DNA of 64,000 nt from Pomphorhynchus laevis. Lineage: Eukaryota > Acanthocephala > Palaeacanthocephala > Echinorhynchida > Pomphorhynchidae. The notes beneath the pieces are model-generated. The model worked only from the letters and a program-made list of their open reading frames with translations. It had not been told where the DNA came from and made no database searches. Both the position numbers and the translations under genes were made by a program. Positions 51,268-60,620 of the stretch are shown here, piece after piece; position 1 is the stretch's first letter; each line of letters begins with the position of its first letter. The stretch is from the NCBI GenBank assembly GCA_012934845.2, contig WNNJ02001743.1, forward strand, positions 1 through 64,000. The letters are read 5' to 3'.

Positions 51268-53428
51268 TTTAATTTGCTCTAATTAAGTTGCTCTATAGAA
51301 TTTAAGCTGTTGACTTTTCTCTTTTTAATTTTTCTGTTAAGTAAGCTCTTTTTATTAAGCTCTGTTTTATTTTACTTTGTTTAATTTGCTTTGTTTTCTT
51401 TGCTCCGTTTAAGTTGCTCTGTTTATTTGGCTCTGTTTAATTTGCTTTGTAAGAATTGCTCTGTATAATTTGCTCTGTATAATTTGCTCCCTTTAGTTTG
51501 CTCTGTTTATTTTGCTCTGTTTAATTTGTTCTGTCTAATTTGCTCTGTTTAATTTGCTCTGTTTAATTTGCTCTGTTTAATTTGTTCTGTTTGATTTGAT
51601 TTGTTTAATTTCTCTGTATTTTTTGCTCTTTTTAATTTGCTCTGTTTAATTCGATATGTTTAATTTGCTCTGTTTAATTTGCTCTGTTAAATTTGCTCTG
51701 ATTAATTTGCTAAGTATAATTTGCTCTGATTAATTTGCTAAGTATAATTTGCTTTATTTAATTTGCTCTGTTTAATTTGCTCTGTTTAATTTGCTCTGTT
51801 GTATTTGATATGTTTAATTTGCTCTGTTTAATTTGCTCTATTTTATTTGCTTTGTTTTATTTGCTCTTATAAATTTGCTCTGTTTAATTGCTCTGTATAA
51901 TTGTGCTAAGTGTATTTTGATCTGTATTCTTTGCTCTATTTAGTTTGCTCTGTTTAATTTGCTCTGTTTAATTTGCTCTGTTTAATTCGATTTGTTAAAT
52001 TTGCTCTGTTTAATCTGCACTGTTTAATTTGCTCTGTTTAATTTGCTCTGTTGAATTTGCTCTGTTAATTTGCTCTGTTTAATTTGCTCTGTTTAATTTG
52101 CTATGTCTTATTTGCTCTGTTTAATTTGCTCTGTTAAATTTCCTCTGTTCAATTTGCTCTTTTTAATTTGCTCTGTTTTATTTCCTCTGTTTAATATGCT
52201 CTGTTTAATTTGCTCTGTTTAATTTGCTCTGTTTAATTTGCTCTGTTTCATTAGCGCTATTTAATTTGCTCTGTTAAATTTGCTCTGTTTAATTTGCTCT
52301 GAATATGTTGCTCTGTTCTATTTGCTCTATGTAATTTGCTCTGTGTTTTTGCTCTGTTTTATTTGCTCTGTGTTTTTGCTCTGTTTTATTTGCTCTGTTT
52401 TATTTGCTCTATTTAATTTGCTCTGTATTATTTGCTCTGTTCAATTTGCTCTGTTTAATTTGCTCTGTATAATTTGCTCTGTATAATTTGCTCTCTTTAG
52501 TTTGCTTTGTCTAATTTCCTCTGTTTAATTTGCTCTGTTTAATTTGCTCTGTTTTATCTGCTCTGTTTAATTTGCTCTGTTTAATTTGCTCTGTTTTATT
52601 AGCTCTGTTAAATTTGCTCTGTTTAATTTGCTCTGTATAATTTGCTCTGTTTAATTTGCTCTGTTTAATTTGATCGTTTTATTTGCTCTATTTAATTTTC
52701 TCTGTTTTTTTTGCTCGGTTTGATTTGCTTTGTTTAATTTGCTTTGTCTAATTTGCTCTGTTAAATTTGCTCTGTTAAATTTGCTCTGTTTTATTTGCTC
52801 TGTTTAATTTGCTCTGATTAATTTGCTCTGTTTAATTTGCTCTGTTTATTTGCTCTGTTTAATTTGCTCTGTTCAATTTGCTCTGAATATGTTGTTCTGT
52901 TCAATTTGCTCTTTTTTTGCTCTGTTTATTTGCTCTGTTTTATTTGCTCTGTTCAATGTGCTGTGAATAATTTGCTTTGTTTTATTTACTATATTTAATT
53001 TGCTCGTTTTTATTTGTTCTGTTTAGTTAGCTCTGTTTTATTCTTTCTATTTTATTTGCTCTGATTAAATACTCTGTTTTATTCTCTCTGTTTAGATTGC
53101 TCTGTTTAATTTGCTTCGATCAATTTGCTTTGTATAATTTTTCTTGTCAAATTTGTTCTGTTAAATTTGCTCTGTTTAATTTGCTCTGATTCATATGTTT
53201 TGTTTAATTTGCTCTTTTTAATTTGCTCTGTTTTATTTCCTCTGTTTAATATGCTCTGTTTAATTTGCTCTGTTTAATTTGCTCTGTTTAATTTGCTCTG
53301 TTTAATTAGCGCTATTTAATTTGCTCTGTTAAATTTGCTCTGTTTAATTGGATCTGTTTAATTTGCTTAGTTTAATTTGCTGTTAAATTTTCTGTTATTT
53401 TTCGCTCTGTTATTTGCACTTTTTTATT

Positions 53429-53820
53429 TTCTTTCTTTATTTCGCTATTTTTCATTTTGTTGTGTTTCGTAATAATTTTTATATGCTCTTTTAAATTAAG
53501 CTCCGATTTATTGGCTCTGTTAAATTTGTTCATTTTCATTTTCTGTCTACTGTGCTTTTTATAATGTGCTCTGGTAAACTTTATTTTTTAAATTTACTGT
53601 GCCTTGTTACCTCCTAATTTTTGACCGTATTTTTTGATCGTGAATATCTGCTCTATAAAATTTGTTCGGATAAATTTAAAACTGATATATTTGCTTTGTA
53701 TAATTGGCTCTCGGTAATGTGCACTCTATAATTTGCAGTTTAATTTTGTATGTTAAGATTGCACCTTGATTTGATGTGTTTAATAAGCTAATTGAAAGTT
53801 GCGATGTTGTATTTTATCTG
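53429..53820 (+). repeat. Decayed landmark block 10 (subtype A)
   Basis: Copy of block 8 at +4717, with the same private variants. Confidence 0.85.
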
Positions 53821-54457
53821 TTTAATTTGCTCTGTTTTATTTGCTCTAATTAAGTTGCGCTATTGAATTAAAGCTGTTTGCTTTTCTTTTTAATTTGCTC
53901 TGTTTGATTAGGTTTTTTTTAAAGCTCTGTTTTGTTTTATTTGTTTAATTTGCGTTGTTTACTTTGCTCTGTTTAAGTTGCTCTGTAATATTTGCTCTGT
54001 TCAATTTGCTCTGTTTAATTTGCTCTGTATAATTTGCTCTGTATAATTTGCTCTGTTTAATTTGCTCTATTTAATTTGCTTTGTTTAATTTTGCTCAGTT
54101 AAATTTGCTTTGTTTAATTTGCTCTGTTTAATTTTGCTCAGTTTAATTTGCTCTGTATTCTTTGCTCTCTTGAGTTTGCTCTGTTTTATTTGCTCTGTTT
54201 AATTTGCTCTGTTTAATTCGATTTGTTAAATCAGCTTTGTTTAATGTGCTAAGTTTGATTTGCACTGTTTAATTTGCTCTGTTTAATTTGCTCTGTTTAA
54301 TTTGCTCTGTTAAATTTGCTCTTTAATTCGCTCTGTTTAATTTGCTCTGTGTAATTTGCTCTGTTTAATTCGCTTTGTTTAATTTGCTCTGTTTAATTTG
54401 CTCTGTTTTATTTGCTCTATTTAATTTGCTCTGTATTATTTGCATTGTTTAATTTGC

Positions 54458-57400
54458 TTTGTTTATTTGCTTTGTTTTATTTGCTCTGTTCAAATTGCTC
54501 TGTTTATTTGCACTGTTGAATTTGCTCTAAATATGTTGCTCTGTTCAATTTGCTCTATTAAACAAGCTCTGTTTATCTGCTCTGTTTTATTTGCTCTGTT
54601 TAATTTGCTCTGAATAATTTGCTCTGTTTAATTTGCTTTATTTAATTTGCTTGTTTAATTTGCACTATTTAATTTGCTTTATTTTATTTGCTCTGCCTTA
54701 TTTGCTATGTTTAATTTAATCGGTTTTTTATTTGCTCTGTTTAATTTGCTCTGTTTAATTTGCTCTGTTTAATTTGCTCTGTTTAATTTGCTCTGTTTAA
54801 TTTGCTCTGTTTAATTTGCTCTGTTTAATTTGCTCTGTTTAATTTGCACTGTTTAATTTGCTCTGTTCAATTTGCTCTGTTTTACTTGCTCTGTTTAATT
54901 TGCTTTGTTTAATTTGATCTGTATTATTTGCTCTGTTTTATTTGCTATGTTTAATTGTCTCTGTTTAATTTGCTCAGAATAATTCGCCCTGTTTTATTTG
55001 CTCTAATTAATTTGCTCGGTTTAATTTGCTCTGTTAAATTTGCTCGCTCTGTAAAATTTGCTCTGAATATGTTGCTCTGTTCAATTTGCTCTTTTTTTGC
55101 TCTGTTTATTTGCTCTGTTTTATTTGCTCTGTTTAATGTGCTCTGAATAATTTGCTCTGTTTAATTTACTATATTCAATTTGCTCGTTTTAATTTGCTCT
55201 GTTTAGTTAGCTCTGTTTGATTCTTTCTATTATATTTGCTCTGATTAATTTGCTCGTTGTGTTTTCTCTTTTTAGATTGCTCTGTTTAATTTGTTTCGTT
55301 CAATTTGCTCTGTATAATTTTTCTTGTTTAATTTGTTCTGTTTAATTTGCTCTGTTCAATTTGGTCTGATTAATATTCTTTGTTTAATTTGCTCTTTTTA
55401 ATTTGCTCTGTTTTATTTCCTCTGTTTAATTTGCTCTGTTTAATTTGCTCCGTTAAATTTGCTCTGTTAAATTAGCGCTATTTAATTTGCTCTGTTAAAT
55501 TTGCTCTGTTTAATTAGCTCCGTTGTATTTGCTTTGTTAAATTTGCTGTTAAATTTGCTGTTTTTTTTGCTCTGTTTTTTGCTCTTTTTTATTTTCTCTC
55601 TTTATAACGCTATGTTTCATTTTGTTGTGTTTCGTAATAATTTTTATATGCTCTTTTTAATTAAGCTCCGATTTATTTGCTTTGTTAAATTTGATCATTT
55701 TCATTTTCTGTCTACTGTGCTCTTTATAATGTGCTCTGTTAAACTTTATTTTTTAAATTTACTGTGCTTTTTTACCTCGTAATTTTTGACCGTTTTATTT
55801 GATCGTAATATCGGCTCTATAAAATTTGTTCGGATAAATTTTAAACTGATATTTTTGCTTTGTATAGTTGGCTCTTGGTAATGTGCACTCTATAATTTGC
55901 AGATTAATTTTGTATGTTTAGATTGCACCTTGATTTGATGTGTTTAATAAGCTAATTGAAAGTTGCGATGTTGTATTTTATCTGTTTAATTTGCTCTAAT
56001 TAAGTTGCTCTATAGAATTTAAGCTGTTGACTTTTCTCTTTTTAATTTTTCTGTTAAGTAAGCTCTTTTTATTAAGCTCTGTTTTATTTTACTTTGTTTA
56101 ATTTGCTTTGTTTTCTTTGCTCCGTTTAAGTTGCTCTGATTATTTGGCTCTGTTTAATTTGCTTTGTAAGAATTGCTCTGTATAATTTGCTCTGTATAAT
56201 TTGCTCCCTTTAGTTTGCTCTGTTTATTTTGCTCTGTTTAATTTGTTCTGTCTAATTTGCTCTGTTTAATTTGCTCTGTTTAATTTGCTCTGTTTAATTT
56301 GTTCTGTTTGATTTGATTTGTTTAATTTCTCTGTATTTTTTGCTCTTTTTAATTTGCTCTGTTTAATTCGATATGTTTAATTTGCTCTGTTTAATTTGCT
56401 CTGTTAAATTTGCTCTGATTAATTTGCTAAGTATAATTTGCTTTATTTAATTTGCTCTGTTTAATTTGCTCTGTTTAATTTGCTCTGTTGTATTTGATAT
56501 GTTTAATTTGCTCTGTTTAATTTGCTCTATTTTATTTGCTTTGTTTTATTTGCTCTTATAAATTTGCTCTGTTTAATTGCTCTGTATAATTGTGCTAAGT
56601 GTATTTTGATCTGTATTCTTTGCTCTATTTAGTTTGCTCTGTTTAATTTGCTCTGTTTAATTTGCTCTGTTTAATTCGATTTGTTAAATTTGCTCTGTTT
56701 AATCTGCACTGTTTAATTTGCTCTGTTTAATTTGCTCTGTTGAATTTGCTCTGTTAATTTGCTCTGTTTAATTTGCTCTGTTTAATTTGCTATGTCTTAT
56801 TTGCTCTGTTTAATTTGCTCTGTTAAATTTCCTCTGTTCAATTTGCTCTTTTTAATTTGCTCTGTTTTATTTCCTCTGTTTAATATGCTCTGTTTAATTT
56901 GCTCTGTTTAATTTGCTCTGTTTAATTTGCTCTGTTTCATTAGCGCTATTTAATTTGCTCTGTTAAATTTGCTCTGTTTAATTTGCTCTGAATATGTTGC
57001 TCTGTTCTATTTGCTCTATGTAATTTGCTCTGTGTTTTTGCTCTGTTTTATTTGCTCTGTGTTTTTGCTCTGTTTTATTTGCTCTGTTTTATTTGCTCTA
57101 AATAATTTGCTCTTATTTTGCTCTATTTAATTTGCTCGTTTAATTTGCACTATTTAATTTGCTTTTTTAATTTGCTCTGCTTTATTTGCTCTGTTTAATT
57201 TTCTCAATTTTTTTTTGCTTTGTTTAATTTGCTCTGTTTAATTTGCTCTGTTTAATTGGCTCTGTTTAATTTGCTCTGTATTATTTGCTCTGTTTTATTT
57301 GCCGTGTTAATTTGCTCTGTTTAATTTGCTCTGTTCAATTTGCTCTTAATTTGCTTTGTTTAATTTGCTCTAAATATGTTGCTCTGTTCAATTTGCTCTA

Positions 57401-58946
57401 TTTAATTTGCGCTGTTTATTTGCTCTGTTTTATTTGCTTTGTTTAATTTGCTCTAAATAATTGTCTATGTTTTATTTGCTTTTTTAAATTTGCTCGTTTA
57501 ATTTGCACTGTTTAATTTGCTTTATTATATTTGCTCCGCTTAATTTGCTCTGTTTAATTTGATCAGTTTTTTTATTTGCTCTGTTTAATTTGCTAAGTGA
57601 TATTTGATCTGTTTAATTTGCTCCGTTTAATTTGCTATGTATAATTTAATCTGTAGTTTTTGCTCTGTATTATTTGCTCTGTATTATTTGCTCTGTTTAA
57701 TTTGCTCTGTTTCATTGGCTCTGAATAATTTGCCCTGGTGTATTTGCTCTGATTAATTTGCTCGGTTTAATTTGCTCTGTTTAATTTGCTCGTTAAATTT
57801 GCACAATTAAATGTGCTCTGTATTATTTCTCTGTATTATTTGCTCTGTATTATTTGCTCTGTTTAATTTGCTCTGTTTAATTTGCTCTGTCTAATTTGCT
57901 CTGTTTAATTTGATCTGTTTAATTTGCTCTGTTTTATTTCCTCTGTTTAATTTGCTCTGTTTAATTTGCTCTGTTTAATTTGCTCTGTTTAATTTGCTCT
58001 GTTTAATTTGCTCTCTTTAATTTGCTTTGTTTAATTTGCTCTGTTTATTTGCTCTGTATTATTTTCTCTGTTCAATTTGCTCTGAATATGTTGCTCTGTT
58101 TTATTTGCTCTTTTTTTTGCTCTGCTTATTTGCTCTGTTTTATTAAAAAAATTTGCCCTGTTTTATTTAAATAATTTGCTCTGTTTAATTTACTTTATTT
58201 AATTTGCTCGTTTTAATTTGCTCTGTTTTGTTAGCTCTGTTTTATTCTTATTATTTAATTTGCTCTGATTTATTTGCTCTGTTTAATTTCCTCTGTTTAA
58301 TTTGCACTCTTTACTTTGCTCTGTTCAATTTGCTCTGTTTAATTTGCTCTGTTTAATTTGATCTGTATTATTTGCTCTGTAATATTTGCTCTGTTTAATT
58401 TGATCTGTTTTATTTGCTCTGAATAATTTGCCCTGTTATATTTGCTCTGATTAATTTGCTCGGTTTTATTTGCTCGGTTTAATTTGCTCTGTTTAATTTG
58501 CTCGTTTTATTTGCTCTATTTAATTTGCTCTTTTTTTTTGCTCGGTTGATTTGCTTTGTTTAATTTGCTCTGTCTAATTTGCTCTGTTAAATTTGCTCTG
58601 TTAAATTTGCTCTGTTTTATTTGCTCTGTTTAATTTGCTCTGATTAATTTGCTCTGTTTAATTTGCTCTGTTTATTTGCTCTGTTTAATTTGCTCTGTTC
58701 AATTTGCTCTGAATATGTTGTTCTGTTCAATTTGCTCTGTATAATTGTGCTAAGTGTTTTTTGCTCTGTATTCTTTGCTCTATTTAGTTTTCTCTGTTTA
58801 ATTTGCTCTGTTTAATTTGCTCTGTTTAATTCGATTTGTTAAATTTGCTCTGTTTAATCTGCTAAGTTTAATTTGCACTGTTTAATTTGCTCTGTTTAAT
58901 TTGCTCTGTTTATTTGCTCTGTTTAATTTGCTCTGTTTAATTTGCT
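54458..58946 (+). repeat. Second copy of the 19.5-kb-distant segment
   Basis: Partner of 34905-39420. It ends exactly where the retroelement sequence begins. The last shared landmarks are 'ataattgtgctaagtg' (about 39213 and 58742) and 'tttaatctgctaagttta' (about 39331 and 58852). Confidence 0.8.
55594..55984 (+). repeat. Decayed landmark block 11 (subtype B)
   Basis: Copy of block 9 at +4717. Confidence 0.85.
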
Positions 58947-59016
58947 CAAAATTACATAAAAATCCAATAAAACCTAGGTTCATATGTAGTGCGTTTAAAT
59001 GTACATTAAAACCACT
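58794..59016 (+). repeat. First copy of a 223-bp tandem duplication spanning the insertion edge
   Basis: Minisatellite at 58794-58946 is joined to 70 bp of retroelement sequence. The next unit (59017-59239) repeats the same 223 bp, including 'ttaattcgatttgttaaa', 'aatctgctaagtttaat' and the retroelement start. One visible difference is 'ttgctcaaaattac' here versus 'ttgcccaaaattac' in the second copy. Confidence 0.9.
58947..59016 (+). mobile_element. 70-bp orphan copy of the retroelement 5' end
   Basis: Matches 59170-59239 at an offset of 223 bp ('caaaattacataaaaatcc', then 'aacctaggttcatatgtag', then 'gtacattaaaaccact'). It then returns abruptly to 'ctgtttaatttgctctg'. It is a by-product of local array duplication after insertion. 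It does not look like a second insertion or a terminal repeat, because it lacks any other element sequence and is embedded in the duplicated array unit. Confidence 0.9.
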
Positions 59017-59239
59017 CTGTTTAATTTGCTCTGTTTAATTTGCTCTGTTTAATTCGATTTGTTAAATTTGCTCTGTTTAATCTGCTAAGTTTAATTTGCA
59101 CTGTTTAATTTGCTCTGTTTAATTTGCTCTGTTTATTTGCTCTGTTTAATTTGCTCTGTTTAATTTGCCCAAAATTACATAAAAATCCAATAAAACCTAG
59201 GTTCATATGTAGTGCGTTTAAATGTACATTAAAACCACT
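59017..59239 (+). repeat. Second copy of the 223-bp tandem duplication
   Basis: The unit ends inside the retroelement at 59239, from which the element continues. The breakpoint pairs '...accact|ctgttt' with the array unit, with a few bases of CT-rich microhomology. Confidence 0.9.
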
Positions 59240-60251
59240 TTCTGTATATATGAATAAAATGCTTAAAGTAATTAAAGCACATTTTAAAAAATATTGCAAG
59301 GTAATCGAAATTAATACTGGTATAAAACACTATTTCAGTATTAATTCTACAAAAGAATTTTTAGAACAGACAAAAGGAATAAATTTTCAAAATATAAATA
59401 CATACGATTTTAGTACGCTTTATACAAATCTAGATTTAGTAGATATTAAAGAAGCGTTAGTAAAATTAATTAATCTTATATTCGGAAAAAGATATACATA
59501 TATATGTTATAATAATTATAACGCCTATCTAACAAAAATTAAACCATCAAATAAATATAAATATATGGATAAAATTGAATTAATAGAATCCTTAAATATT
59601 TTGATAAATCAAAATTATTTAAAAGTAGGGACATCTATATTTAGACAAGTAAAAGGTGTTCCAATGGGTGGTAATAGTAGCCCAATTATAGCTGACTTGT
59701 TTTTAAGCTTTATAGAATATGAATTTGTTCATAACTGTGTAAAAACTAAATCTAAACAATATAAATATATGAAATATATGTTTCGATACATTGATGATAT
59801 ATGTGTATTTAATTCTAATAATTTTTATTCAATTAGTGAGCACATTTATCCAGAAAGCCTTATTCTTAACAAAACCAATATTAATGATAAAGAAGGTGTA
59901 TATCTAGATATGAACATTAAATTAACATTAACTAAAACTACTATTAATTTATATCGTAAAGATGACATATTTAAATTTACAAGAAACATATTTTTGCATG
60001 AGCATTCATGCATACCATATAATATAAAATATAATACATTAAATAATGAAATTTTAAGAATTGCAACAATTTGTAATGATATTGGCTTTCTTAAAAATCA
60101 TTTAAATAATTTAATAGATACATATTTTAAACTAGGTTACTATAAAAATAACATCAAGCAGAAAATAGTAAAATATATAAATCAACACAATAATATAAAG
60201 AATAAATTTAAACTCTTAAGTGGCAAATTTTTATGGATGAATAATAAATAA
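59169..60251 (+). CDS. Reverse transcriptase of a Penelope-like element (N-terminally truncated)
   Basis: This enzyme makes cDNA from the element's RNA. Residues are counted from an in-frame TTG at 59124; the first 15 codons are array sequence. Penelope-type RT features appear in order. PKLHK (16-20) opens the fingers region. YDFSTLYTNL (94-103) is motif A with Asp95. KGVPMGGNSSPIIADLF (177-193) is motif B. RYIDDIC (221-227) is motif C with the catalytic Asp224-Asp225. YLDMNI (260-265) follows. A thumb-like tail has HSCIPYN (294-300), ILRIATICND (310-319) and LGYY (337-340). The frame stops at residue 375, ~35 residues after LGYY, where full Penelope proteins continue to a GIY-YIG nuclease. 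No ATG lies upstream of the RT homology. The first ATG (59250) would remove PKLHK, so no natural start is present. Codon use is A-rich, against the T-rich array. Group assignment rests on the motifs. Activity is unknown. Confidence 0.88.
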   Translation, partial: PKLHKNPIKPRFICSAFKCTLKPLSVYMNKMLKVIKAHFKKYCKVIEINTGIKHYFSINSTKEFLEQTKGINFQNINTYDFSTLYTNLDLVDIKEALVKLINLIFGKRYTYICYNNYNAYLTKIKPSNKYKYMDKIELIESLNILINQNYLKVGTSIFRQVKGVPMGGNSSPIIADLFLSFIEYEFVHNCVKTKSKQYKYMKYMFRYIDDICVFNSNNFYSISEHIYPESLILNKTNINDKEGVYLDMNIKLTLTKTTINLYRKDDIFKFTRNIFLHEHSCIPYNIKYNTLNNEILRIATICNDIGFLKNHLNNLIDTYFKLGYYKNNIKQKIVKYINQHNNIKNKFKLLSGKFLWMNNK

Positions 60252-60261
60252 TATACTTTGC

Positions 60262-60408
60262 ATTAGAATAAGATACTAGATAGTTATTTCAGAGGAAATA
60301 CATCATTAGCATGTATTTGGCCCCGCTGCTATGTTGGGTAGAGGAGTTAGGGGCCGAAACCTGATAGCATAGCAGTTCCTCCTGATGACCTCTAATTCTT
60401 ATTCTGAT
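60262..60408 (+). ncRNA. Candidate structured RNA domain after the RT (crossing helices)
   Basis: Directly read complementarities are listed here. Outer stem: 60262-60273 with 60397-60408 (12 pairs, one G-U). Next stem: 60291-60295 AGAGG with 60389-60393 CCTCT. Hairpin: 60296-60303 AAATACAT with 60311-60318 ATGTATTT, 7-nt loop. GC helix: 60319-60324 GGCCCC with 60350-60355 GGGGCC. Long helix: 60326-60333 CTGCTATG with 60368-60375 CATAGCAG. The last two cross each other, giving a pseudoknot. AGGAG (60342-60346) could also pair with CTCCT (60379-60383). The helices abut end to end (60295/60296, 60318/60319), which would allow coaxial stacking. The segment is richer in GC than the rest of the element. 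It lies just 3' of the RT, where retroelement RNAs often carry the structure their RT recognises. That role is inference, and I cannot assign it to a known ribozyme class. Confidence 0.6.
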
Positions 60409-60620
60409 ACAACGTCTGTTATTTATTAGTCAATTCATAAAAATGACGTTTATTTTAAATTTTATTTTTTATTTTTATTTTTTAACTTGATTAAAATTAT
60501 AGAAAATCTAAAAACAATTATTAATTTTATTATTTAATTATTAAATTTTGATTTAGCATTATTATGTTTTGTTTATTTTATAATTATATAACAATACGTA
60601 GACTCAGTTAGCTGATTTAA
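60409..60620 (+). other. AT-rich 3' tail of the retroelement
   Basis: Non-repetitive, very AT-rich sequence with T/A runs ('tattttttatttttatttt', about 60462) and no open frame of note. There is no poly(A), no simple-repeat tail and no visible similarity to either satellite. It ends 'gactcagttagctgattta' just before the array resumes at 60621. Confidence 0.7.

Larger units (their letters stand above)
47683..52400 (+). repeat. First copy of a 4717-bp tandem duplication
   Basis: Identical in landmark order to 52401-57117 with a constant offset of 4717-4718 bp over the whole length. The offset changes by 1 bp at a T-run near 48190/52910. I found only occasional differences by eye, so this is the youngest large duplication in the window. 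Each copy holds one subtype A and one subtype B decayed block. The first copy has a local extra 'gattaatttgctaagtataatttgct'-type unit near 51700. Confidence 0.9.
52401..57117 (+). repeat. Second copy of the 4717-bp tandem duplication
   Basis: Partner of 47683-52400. At its right end (about 57090) it does not repeat the junction seen at 52400. It continues instead with 'aaataatttgctcttattt', as at 37588. The 4717-bp unit thus arose inside a longer 34.9-39.4-kb type segment. Confidence 0.9.
59169..60620 (+). mobile_element. Penelope-like retroelement insertion, 5'-truncated, without endonuclease
   Basis: A 1.45-kb island of non-repeat DNA lies in the minisatellite. It contains an RT of Penelope type, a structured GC-richer segment and an AT-rich tail. 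The ends are set by comparison with the element-free paralogue. The left flank '...ctctgtttaatttgc' corresponds to ...39420. The right flank 'tctgaatatgttgttctg' (from 60621) corresponds to 39421 onward. No clear target-site duplication is seen; at most 2 bp (TC) if the orphan copy 'ttgctc' keeps the original left edge. The element starts inside the RT fingers, so the N-terminal part of its protein was never copied or was lost. There is no GIY-YIG domain in any frame downstream of the RT, and no terminal repeats were seen. The long open RT frame suggests the insertion is not old. Confidence 0.88.

Noticed and set aside
15820-59000. Many 60-94-codon open frames with Leu/Cys/Ile/Ser-rich 'LLCLICSV'-like peptides, on both strands
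   Set aside because: They are translations of the 14-bp repeat where variants such as TTTTATT, TTCAATT or TTTGATT remove the TAA found every 42 nt. Most start at non-ATG codons, and they recur wherever the array segment is copied.
58947-59239. Terminal repeats of the retroelement (two copies of the first 70 bp)
   Set aside because: The copy is explained by a 223-bp tandem duplication that includes array DNA. No matching repeat exists at the 3' end.
60334-60362. tRNA-like A and B boxes ('tgggtagagga', 'ggccgaaacc')
   Set aside because: Spacing of about 16 bp is too short for a Pol III A-B pair, the B box lacks a base, and no cloverleaf can be drawn.
60319-60420. Hammerhead ribozyme, as known from other Penelope-like elements
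   Set aside because: CTGATGA (60382-60388) and CGAAAC (60355-60360) are both present, but their order and the flanking bases do not form helix II or a proper NUH cleavage site in any hammerhead permutation I tried. The reverse strand has no core either.
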